Shown here piece after piece: positions 48,511-58,028 of a DNA stretch of 64,000 bases. Position 1 is the first letter of the stretch. Every line of letters begins with the position of its first letter. Source of the DNA: Lobulomyces angularis (Eukaryota > Chytridiomycota > Chytridiomycetes > Lobulomycetales > Lobulomycetaceae). Made by a program: the position numbers and the translations under genes. The notes beneath the pieces are model-generated. The model was not told where the DNA came from and did no database searches. It was given only the letters and a program-made list of their open reading frames with translations. The DNA lies in contig JADHYX010000029.1 of the NCBI GenBank assembly GCA_027604685.1, positions 1-64,000 of the forward strand, written 5' to 3'.

Positions 48511-49926
48511 ATGGATGCTCTACAACAAAATGATGATTATAACTACGTTTTTGAATTCAATCCGAATTTGATATGGTAATAGATTACTAATCACACTACT
48601 TCTTTTAAACACTTGATTTACTACAACCTAGTCCAATGTGTTGCTTTCCTTTTGTATCCCCAACTACCACAGATTGCAACCATACTTTCTGCGAGTATTG
48701 TTTAACCAAATCATTATCCATTTCTCAAAAATGTCCTTCTTGTCGAAGTGAAATCTCCAAGGTTACTCCTGCAAACCTTATTATCGCAAATTTAGGTAAT
48801 TTACAAAGAAAACACTGAAATTATAGTATATTTGTTATTCAACACATTTTTAACTTAGTTAATGAACTGATGGTGTACTGTAATGAAAAGGTTAATGGAT
48901 GTCAGTGGAAAGGGGAAAGGAGCCAGTTACATAATCATTTAGGTAAAAATTTTCTTCCCATCAATTAACACTGTTTGTTTAAAAGAATCAGAATGTATGT
49001 TTGTATTAAAAAAATGTCAAAATGAAGGATGCCTAAAAATGATTAAGAAGGTTGAATATAAGAATCATTTGGAAGTAAGCAAAAACCAATGGAAACTAAT
49101 AAAATTTTAATATAAGAGTATTTGGTTTAGATTCATAACCCAGCATCTAAGTTATACTGTATTCAGTGTAAATATTGTCAAGAATTTATACCGTTTTTAG
49201 ACATAGAAAGCCATGGACGAGATTGTGGTGAAACTGATTCAAAATGTCCGTCGGCTCTATTTGGCTGCACCTGGAGTGGTAAACTTAAAAATTACTTAAG
49301 GCACATCAATACATGCACCTTTGCGCAACTTCTGCCTTACTTTAATATTCAAGAATCAAAATATCGTTCCGTTGTGGAAGAAAACATGAATTTGCACAAA
49401 AAAATGGAAAGCTTGACACTGGAGGTAAATAGCTATTTATGTACGCCATAACTTGCACTTTGATAGGTTGAGCAGCTTAGGCAAGAATTAGGTCAAGAAA
49501 GGGAAGTAGAATTTAGGAAAGAAATTATATTTGAAGAGTTTAACCAGAGATTTTGTAATTTGGAGGTAATTAAAAAGTAAAAGAATATTTTTTTAGTTTA
49601 ATTTAATTTTTTTTTTTCAGCTGAAGCAAGACATGGCACTGTTAAGTGAAACTAGGTATTCGCATTATTTATTTTTGTTAAAAGTTAAATTATTTTTAAC
49701 TATTAGTCGACTACGAGATGAACTATCAAATTTGCGAATACTTTGTCAGTCAATACAAATGCAGTTAATCCATGCTGGAAATAAAAACTTCAACAAGTCT
49801 AGTAATGATCATTCGAAATCTAGGATCCTCGAAGAAAATTTGAGAAATGCAGGGTTAAAACATGGTAACATAATCATTAGTGTTTTTTCTTACCATTGTT
49901 AAATAGATTCATCAACAAGATTATAA
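48511..49926 (+). CDS. RING finger / TRAF-type zinc finger protein with C-terminal coiled coil
   Basis: Start ATG 48511 gives MDALQQNDDYNYVFEFNPNL. After an intron a C3HC4 RING appears as ICPMCCFPFVSPTT.CNHTFC, then EYCLTKSLSISQKCPSCRSE. TRAF-type zinc fingers follow: CNEKVNGCQWKGERSQLHNH, then CMFVLKKCQNEGCLKM, then CIQCKYCQEF and CPSALFGCTWSGKLKNYL. The C-terminal 150 residues form a predicted coiled coil (VEQLRQELGQEREVEFRKE). I see no MATH (TRAF-C) domain. An E3 ubiquitin ligase role is expected from the RING; the pathway is unknown. Seven short introns interrupt it, some with weak donors. Confidence 0.82.
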
Positions 49927-50460
49927 TCGAGATACCATAAGGTTAATGTGGAATTTAAAAGTTTAAATTGATTTTGATAATATGTTATATGCCTTTATGA
50001 GAATTATGGATTTTATTTAGATTGATATTCAAAATATAAATATTAAATAGACTGTCAGTGATAGATTTTTTTTTTGTAATTGTTGCATCGATTCAAAATT
50101 CAACGTTATATTTTTAAAAAGAGTCTTTTTGATGTACTTACTATATTGTTACTTGTATTGAAATTTGCCATATCATTACACAAATTAAATATTTCGACTT
50201 TTAAAGACATTTCACACAAAACATAACCTAACATTGAATTCAAATGTACTATACTACTCACAAAAACTTTATAAAAATCGTGAAGACTTGCAGAAAACAA
50301 ACACTTAATAACAAAATTTCATATTTCAGCGACATATCTTTATTATAATTATTTTTATTTAGGTTTCGCAAAAACTGTGACTTCATACATTCTTTTTTTT
50401 ACTGACATCAAAAAAAATTTTATATTTTCAAAAATTGTACGGTAATAGTTATAAAAAACA
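49927..50460. other. Intergenic region with one doubtful small gene
   Basis: Between the RING/TRAF gene and the seven-segment membrane protein gene. It holds only the tentative minus-strand small gene listed separately; the remainder is AT-rich. Confidence 0.4.
49963..50336 (-). CDS. Tentative small three-exon gene, unknown function
   Basis: ATG 50336 opens MSLKYEILLL. A phase-1 splice (GTGTTT..GTATAG) joins it to IHLNSMLGYVLCEMSLKVEI and FNLCNDMANFNTSNNI, which ends at a perfect GTAAGT donor. A third exon would end NILSKSI. The product would be about 55 residues, mostly helical. Small coiled-coil kinetochore or vesicle-complex subunits have this size, but no family is recognised. It could be chance open sequence. 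Confidence 0.25.
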
Positions 50461-52406
50461 ATGAAGAAGAAATATGATATTATAGGAGGGTATGCATTAC
50501 CAAATTGCCCTTTTGAGACTTCTACCTTTCCACCTAATGCCAAATCAGGATTTTTAATCTACAGTCCCGCTATATCGTTTACCTACTTTCTAATTTTTAT
50601 TACGACAATAATTTTTTCAATGTTGTGTTTTTTTAAATTTAATACATTAAAAGTTTTCAATAGAAAGGTTTATCATTATTCAATAAAAAATAACTATTTT
50701 GGATTTTTTTTCCTGTTCTTTAGTATAGGTTTGTTATTTTAATTATTAAAAATAATTGGTTTTTAACTTTTTTTTAATTATCAATTTTTTCATTACTAAC
50801 TCGCTAACTTATTTCATTTTTTACCTATTAGCATTTTTCATCGATTTTTTGAGGTACTGCCTTAATTTACCAAGGGAGCTAGAAAATGCGGAAAATAATA
50901 ACCTTTCAAAAGATGAAGGGACTGTTGAACCACAGGTTATTGATTCATGGTTACTTCTAGCGAGTTGTTGTCTTAGAAGTTTCTCAATTCTGTTTCTTAC
51001 TATTGCATTAGACAGAAAAAGAACATATTGTTCATCAGGTTGAATGTTTTGCAATTTTATCTCTAACTGTATTAAACAGCGACTACATATTTATTATTTG
51101 GTCAAAGTCCGAACAACCCATCACCCGTTTTATATCCTTCAGATGCTGCATCCAGCTCTAGTTCCACATATAATACTCACTCAAGGTTACCGTCAAGTTA
51201 CCTCCCTTTACCCTCACGAGCAGATGCGAATTCTCCTATTTTTGTTTCCAAGTTAGTTCCAGCAGAAAGTGAAAGTGGAGATTTAGTTGAAAATGACGAT
51301 GATTTTGATGAAGAGGAAGAATCGATCTTAAAGAAATTGAAGACTTCCTTGATGAAATTTCCAAGTTGGAACTTCATTTTTTGCTTTTTATTCGTACTTA
51401 GACTTACTGGACTGCTTTTGGTTATGTAATTACTATTTTAAACATACCGTTTCAGTTCTAATTGATCTTTAGTGATCCACCACATCTAAGAAAAGATTTT
51501 TGGAGATTTCCCCCGGCCCTGGTGTATCCTCAGGAGGAAGAATTTTATTCTCCCATATTTTTTTATCTGAGGTGCACATAAACAACTATTTTTGTTTTTT
51601 TTTTTTTAAATTTGCTTTAGTTTAATTCTCGGTTTAATACAATGCGTACCCGTTTTTATGATTGCTTACTATATTGTAATTGACCAGCCAAAATTTGCTC
51701 AAGTTGTTAACTCAAGTGGAGTTTCGCAAAGGAAAAAGTTCGGTCCTACAATTAAGAGTAAAATTTTTTTGGTTCTTGGAGTCCTCTTTTCAATGATCTG
51801 GTTTGTTGAACCCAGCATTACAAGTAGAGGCATAACCAATTTGGTACTGAGTACAGGAAACTCTTCATTATCATTTTCACATCGAAGTTGCCCTATTCCA
51901 CCGTTTTGGGTATTTTCCCTTAATACTATTTCATCATTTTAAATTTCTTAAATCTTATTTGCAGTGGCACAATGAGAGCGACACTATTGCTGCAACGTAT
52001 GCAAGTGAATTTTTTCAAATTGATTATTATGAAAAAAACGAGCGTATATACTTTAATGAAATTTTAGTGCAAGAGGAGATGGAAATTCCCAAAGAAAAAA
52101 AAGAAAAAGAAGTTGCCTTACATGGTTGGGCAAGGTAGAAATTTTAGAATTTTTTTTTTTTTTTTGTAATTTTTTTTCCTTACCTTTTTTATTTTTTAGT
52201 TGGGTAGACTTTACTTCTTGGTGTGGATTGGTGGGACTATGGCTATTGTTTTGGAACTTGAGAATTGAATATAAGCGAATCAAAGATGCCTGGGTTAAAT
52301 TCATAGGTTTAGTTAAAAATTGATCGCCTTTTTAACAAATTTTTCTTTTTATTTTTTTTTAGTTTTACAAGTACAAGAAACTTTTGCGTTTCGTAGAACC
52401 AATTAA
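50461..52406 (+). CDS. Unrecognised multi-pass membrane protein with seven predicted segments
   Basis: Start ATG 50461 gives a hydrophilic N-terminus (MKKKYDIIGGYALPNCPFET). Joined exons give seven hydrophobic segments: FTYFLIFITTIIFSMLCFF, FGFFFLFFSI AFFIDFL, WLLLASCCLRSFSILFLTIA, WNFIFCFLFVLRLTGLLLVM, FYLSLILGLIQCVPVFMIAY, KIFLVLGVLFSMIWFV and DFTSWCGLVGLWLLFWNL. A long Ser/Pro- and Asp/Glu-rich loop lies between segments 3 and 4 (near 51070-51340). The last exon is VLQVQETFAFRRTN. The count of seven suggests a receptor-like or transporter-like topology, but I see no known family motif. Exon joins are by eye, so the segment count carries some risk. Confidence 0.7.
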
Positions 52407-52686
52407 ATGATGCCCAAATAATATAAAAAAAAAAAAGATTGATCCTTTACTTTTTTTTTTTTTAAAAAAAAAGGATTTTGTGTACATTTTTTTTTTATTT
52501 CTTTTTTTTTTAAAAGCACTATCAAATATATAAATATATATATGTATAAATTCTGTATCTATATTTAAATTATTTATAGTTTACTTAGAATTTGCCTGTT
52601 TTTTTCGGTGAGAATATTTAAAGTGATAATTAAAATAGTTAATATATAAATTTAAAAAAAAAAAAAATAATTAGTTAAAAAAAAAA

Positions 52687-55304
52687 TTAAGCTTTCCTTT
52701 TTATCAGACCTTGCAGAAAATCAAAAGAATTTCCATCTGGCTGCAGCAAATAAGTTTGATTATCATTTAGTCCAACAGCTTTCAGAAGACCCGTACTTGA
52801 CTCTATACCAGTAATTTTCACCTTAACTTCCTGGTTTATTTTATTAGTATACAATATTGCATTTTCTCTAATAGAATCAGCGGAAAGAGTAACAATTTGA
52901 TTGCTTTACGAATCATAAAGAAAAAATTAATTAACGCTTTTTTATACCTATGCAGCCAATTACGGTAATACCTCAGTTCCATATTTGCAAATGGTGGAAA
53001 ATCGGGTTTGTTAAAAACTCTATATATCTCCTCAAACTTACAAAAAAAATTTGCCAATACTTCCTCTTGAGAAAGAGGTAAAATATCTGGGCAGAACCAT
53101 TTTCTTAGATCATTACTATAATTTAATATAATTTAATATAATTTAACATTAGAAAAAAAAAATTTTAATTAAAGTGAAACTACAACTTTTGAAATTTACT
53201 TACACAGAAAGTGTGGGTTCAGGATTGTTCACATTTAGTCCCAGTCCGATAACCAGAATAAACTTTCCATCAATAAAATTACTATTTACCAAAATTCCAC
53301 CAATTTTTTTATAATTTCGCAAATCTTGAATTTCGGAATCAGTAAAATATTAATAATTTTTAAAGAACCTGTCAAATTTTTGTTAGGAGCTAAAGGAGAG
53401 AAGGCATAGATGTCATTTGGCCACTTCAACCTTACTGGCAGATCTTCCATACCTTTCATCGCCTTTAATGATTCTACCAACGCTAAACCACTGAAATTTT
53501 AAGTTTTTTTTTATTGCTTAAAAAGTGCTTACACCAAATACTGAATGAAGATGACGGAACCTGCATTTTCATGCTTTAAGACAAAAGAAAACTGTAAACA
53601 ACCGGTCTGAGAAATCCAGCTGTTTCGGCCTCTGCCTCTCCCTGCAATTTGATGAGAACCTACACAAACAAATCCGTCATTAAGATTTCGCAGCAATTTA
53701 AAATTTCTAAAATTTTTTGTCAGTTAAAAAAATTGATTCAGAAAAACCTTACTTCTCCAATAACGTCTGCGTGGAACCAACAACTTCACCATATAAAATT
53801 GGAGTACCAAATGATATTTTGCCACTAGTTTTTTGCAAATTTTTCAGTTTCTCAATATAATAATTAGGATTAAAGTGAGTTAAACTTTTTTCATCCACTT
53901 TTTCAGAAATTTTAGCATTATCTAAATTGTTATTTAGTTCATTCTCGTCACCAGTAAAATTTTCGTAATAAATTTTAATTAATAAATTATTTCTTAATTC
54001 TTCGTCATTAATTAAATTAGAATTTTTTAAAGTTGTATTGATCTCACTTTCGGTGATATTATTTGCATTACTTTTATTCAAGAATAAAAATTTAAATTCG
54101 TCCTGAAAAAATAAGCATTCAGTTGCTTTCGTTTTTCCTTCATTATTCTCAAAAATTTGGGAAAGTTGTGAATTTTCATTCAAATAACTTAATAAGTTTT
54201 TAACATCAGTGTCACCATATGAAGAAAGGCCAGTTAAAGACATAGCAGTAATTTTCGGAAACAATTTTTCATTCAACACTTCGTCAAAAACTTCTTCTGG
54301 GTTTAATTTTAAGGAAAACAAACTCAAAATACTCCGTAAAAAAATCAACCTTGACTTTTCAGTGGAAATTAAACTTGGCAGAAGAGTTAACAAATGCACA
54401 TGGTCCGATAGTGTTGAACTGGTATTTGAATTTAAACTTGATCTGTAGCCCGTCTGAGTTATTACATTAGGAGAATATTCCAAGTGTGGCCCAGATAAAA
54501 TCGCTTTTCCTTTACCAAAATTTGATTCTATAATGGCAGGTAATCTCTTCGGTTCAGAGTTAGGGGTTGGAATTAAATAATATGCTAGGATTCTCTCATT
54601 TTTTGCTTCAGAACTATATTCGAAGTACGGCCCACCATTAACATATAAATTAATAATTTCCGAAGAGAACTGTTCATTTAAATCCAAACCTAACATATTT
54701 TTATCTATTTGAACTGCCATCGCTTTTGAGCCACTCTCACTTCCTGCAAAGAGGTAGAATGGGTTATGAATTACACAAATAAATATTCAGCAAACCATAT
54801 ACAAAATTGGCAGTAACACTACCTTTAGCAACAGATTTGGAGAAAGATAAGTCTCGTTCACCAACAACTTCATAGTGAGGGCGATTTATTTCAAACTCAC
54901 ACCTTGAAGATCCGAAATAAGCACCAGCACTAATGTATCAATGATGTTAAAAAGTAAAAATGTATTTTTAAAAATTATTACCAGATTCCAAGATAATTTC
55001 CTCCGGTTTTAACGTATTCTCTAATGTAATTTTGTCCTTTTTGTGATAGATCGTTTAAATATGGTAAATCTCTTCCCCCAGGAAAAACTAACAACGCAGT
55101 GGTAGACTGCCAAGGTTCATTAATAATAGTGTTGGCATCAACCTCCATTATATCATAGTTCTTCGAAAGTAGCGATTTAAGCATTAAACTTGTATGATAA
55201 ATAGCACCTTTTGCTGCACCATTTCCTACAATTATTTAAAATACTTAATAAACTTAAATTTTATACCTCAGTTTAGTATTACCTGTGTATAATAAAACAT
55301 TCAT
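52687..55304 (-). CDS. BPL1: Biotin-protein ligase (holocarboxylase synthetase)
   Basis: Start ATG 55304 gives MNVLLYTGNGAAKGAIYHTS, the opening of the N-terminal BPL_N (glutamine-amidotransferase-like) domain. It continues TTALLVFPGGRDLPYLNDL, then GGNYLGI and AGAYFGSSRCEFE. The middle (53749-54720) is one long exon. The catalytic domain has YGEVVGSTQTLLEK, the biotin/ATP loop HQIAGRGRGRNSWIS, QFSFVLKH, then RLKWPNDIYAF with the key Lys, and GILVNSNFIDGKFILVIGLG with LNVNNPEP. A BPL_C-like end closes with LQGLIKRKA. It biotinylates acetyl-CoA and pyruvate carboxylases. The two-domain form is the usual fungal one. Confidence 0.93.
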
Positions 55305-56039
55305 CTTTTACTCCAAAAAAAAAAAAAAAAAAAAGTGTGAAATATAAATAATGAGTGAGCATTATCTTTCTGAACATAAATATTTTTAGTATTGAAAATG
55401 CTTAAAAATGCGAAAATGATTTTTTGTTCACTTCATACTTTGATTGTTTAGATAATAAAAACAAAACTTTACATAATTTAGTTTTTGGTAAAAGTGTTAA
55501 AAAGGTAAAAATTCTAGTAAAGTAACAAAATTAAGAAAAAAGATTACTATTCTTTACGTTAACGATCGATCTCGAACTGAATGTTTTAATTTTTGTCTTG
55601 TTTTATTATGAAAATTAAAATGTTTGTTACTTCTTTAGTACCAATTTGTTCAATTCCACTTCTACCAGATATTGAATTAATTTTGACATTTCAACTTTCA
55701 AGAATTTTACACCAAGTCTTACCAACACTTACTATTAATACTCACATTTTTTTGTATAAATATACTCAAGTTGTATTCCGAAGTAAAAAAATTAATTGAA
55801 AAAACACTCTACAATAAAAACAAAATTTCAAAATGTTCATGCTGGAAATCAACAACAATATAAACTGATAGAGTCACTCATGTTTACAGCAAACCGACTT
55901 ACAATTCATACTACCCACTTTTTTTAAATAATTTGTTAAATTATCCCATGACAATAAACGGAATTTAATCACTGCTGATTTTTTTTTGTTAGAATATACA
56001 AAATCTAAATAATCCAATAAAAAATACAACAGCTACTTC

Positions 56040-57379
56040 CTAAAATTTTTGTAATTTGTTAATGAACTATTACAAGAATTTATTAAAAAATATAGAACTG
56101 AATTTTCTTATGTTCAACAAAATGTAAAATTTATGATCAAAATTGCTCAGAATCAAGCTATTAAGATATTTACAAATTACTCTGTCAATATTCAAGAACA
56201 TTTCGTTCCTAAATTAAAAACATTTATTTCACAATTAATAATAAAAAAACTAGAAAAAATGATACCGGAAATATGAAAAAAAAGATTGGAATAAATGTTT
56301 ACAAAACGCGAAATAGGTTAGTGCAAAAAATTATTTTAGAAATTGTAACTGATACCTCTGAGTTAAATGAATGTGAAGGTAGTGTAGTTAGTACTATTCG
56401 AAATGTATTACCTGACACAACGAAATAGACTCACTGCCTTATGATGTTCATAACACTAAAAAATATTTTCAAGTTTGTTATAAACTTGGAATATCATATC
56501 AAGAATATAACTTAAAGCAATTTAACGTGTTTCCGTTATCAACTTCAACTATACCCAGGCATATTAGATTTGATACAATACTTTTATGTAAGCGATACAG
56601 GGTTTTGTGGACAAATAACAAATGGAAATTTATCTGTTGAAAATGATATGGAAAAGATTTGGAGTACATGAAAGTAGATCTAAAAAATACTCGATTGTAA
56701 GAAGGATGCAACAAGAGCAAAATGAACGCTTACCAAGGCAAGATGTTTATGGAAAAAAACCTTCTAAGAAACTATAATTTACCAAATCCATAAAAAAAGT
56801 TATTAAACCCAATTGCATTTAAAATTTATTTAAAAGATTACTTTTATCGTTTTTCTCAATTAAAATTACATTATGAACTTAATTAGAATTACCTTATGAA
56901 CTCCCTTTATATTGAAAATTAAAATTAAATGCTAATATCAATACTCAAAAGTCTGAAACCAATTTTATTATTAAATTTAAAGATAAATTTGGGGACGGAG
57001 AGAATACAACCGTGTTAATTGGAGATATAGGACAGGCAATGAAGTACCAAGTACCAACGAAAGGCAAAGGATTTAGAGATATGTTTAAAAAAGCAAAATT
57101 TCAAGTATGTCTTGTAAACGAATATCTAACTTCTTCTATTTGTCCTGGTTGTAGAAAAGATCATTGGTAGAAAAATATTAAAAAAAAAAATTACATCCTA
57201 TTAAAAATGGAAAAATAATTGATATTCATGGATTGTTACGTTGCAAAAACGAAATATGTGAGCAAATGGTGAATCGGAAATTATTTAAGAGAATTTGGAA
57301 TAGAGATGATGTTGCAACTTTAAATTTAAAAGATGTTGTGGAAAACACTTTGTTGCACCTTGCAGACCAATTTATCTGA
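56040..57379 (+). pseudogene. Fanzor (eukaryotic TnpB-like OMEGA nuclease) pseudogene
   Basis: Plus-strand reading in shifting frames with many stops keeps Fanzor landmarks in order. The N-terminal helix motif NYSVNIQEHFVPKLKTFI is near 56175. FNVFPLSTSTIPRHIRFDT (56521-56580) matches the family LP....P..I.iDT block. The RuvC region before the zinc ribbon, GDIGQAMKYQVPTKGKGFRD followed by FQVCLVNEYLTSSICPGC, is at 57021-57150. A stop and frame slip occur near 57168. The second ribbon half LLRCKNEIC and the final RuvC-III Asp in WNRDDVATLNLKDVV (to 57327) follow, and the frame ends at TGA 57377. The RuvC-I Asp region, expected at about 56600-56950, is not recognisable. Fanzors are RNA-guided nucleases spread by transposons; this copy cannot make an intact protein. 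Confidence 0.85.
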
Positions 57380-57940
57380 GTAAATAGTTTTTTCCTAAAT
57401 AGTTTTTCGCTATTTTTTTCTCATTGGTGTTGCTGTATTATTTCTTTGAATATCTATGTTCAAAAAGATAATACCCACACACTGTTGATTTGAGGTAAAA
57501 CCTAAATTAAAAAAAAAAAGCTGAAAATGAAAAAAAAAGTCAAAGAAAATCAGTTGTGATGAATTGATTTCATTTATTGTAGTAACTGAATATTCTATTA
57601 GTGATAACACGTTCAAAGCGAAACGTTCATTGTTAATGTGGATAGGGTTTTTTATGGTGGGACAATTTATAAAAAATGATCTATCCCATTGTAAATATGT
57701 AAATTTTAAGAATTACTGGATTTTTATTGAAACATTGTTCAGTTATATATAGTTATTAAAGTATAGGCTAAGTAATGCAGATTAGATAGAATGAAATTTG
57801 GTGAAATTTGGAACAAGTTCAATAAAGTAAAGTAAAATTATAGTAATAAATTTTAAAAGTTAATAAAAGAGTCTTTACATGTCATAATTTAAAAACGTTT
57901 GAGGAAATTTACTTTTACTTTTTTCGCGATTGATTTAAAA

Positions 57941-57991
57941 GTTGAATTTTTTTCGTGAATTTGATTTCTAAAAACACGAAAAAAATTCAAC
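57941..57991. repeat. Perfect 17-bp inverted repeat (hairpin)
   Basis: The left arm GTTGAATTTTTTTCGTG (57941-57957) and right arm CACGAAAAAAATTCAAC (57975-57991) are exact reverse complements around a 17-nt loop. A further 7-bp pairing (TTTAAAA/TTTTAAA) follows after a 3-nt bulge. It ends 37 bp before the CTL start codon, so it lies in the promoter or 5' leader. It could be a regulatory hairpin or the trace of a small inverted-repeat element. Confidence 0.75.
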
Positions 57992-58028
57992 AAATTTTAA
58001 ACTTAAAAAAAGTTTACAAAATTTGCAT

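Larger units (their letters stand above)
55305..58028. other. Long intergenic region containing a Fanzor relic and a hairpin
   Basis: This is the longest stretch of the window without an intact gene. The middle (about 56040-57379) is the Fanzor pseudogene. The left flank (55305-56040) and the right flank (57380-57940) are AT-rich with no clear terminal repeats. A perfect 17-bp inverted repeat lies just before the CTL gene. Confidence 0.6.

Noticed and set aside
53749..54720. Idea that the 323-codon frame is an independent gene next to BPL1
   Set aside because: It ends in the ligase block YGEVVGSTQTLLEK and begins within the N-terminal domain, and splice sites on both sides join it to the BPL1 exons.
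55593..55799. 68-codon hydrophobic plus-strand open frame upstream of the Fanzor relic
   Set aside because: No family features and no splice signals linking it to the relic; likely chance in AT-rich DNA.
57410..57752. Small open frames on both strands after the Fanzor relic
   Set aside because: Phe/Ile/Asn-rich low-complexity translations with no conserved motif; not supported as genes or as element ends.
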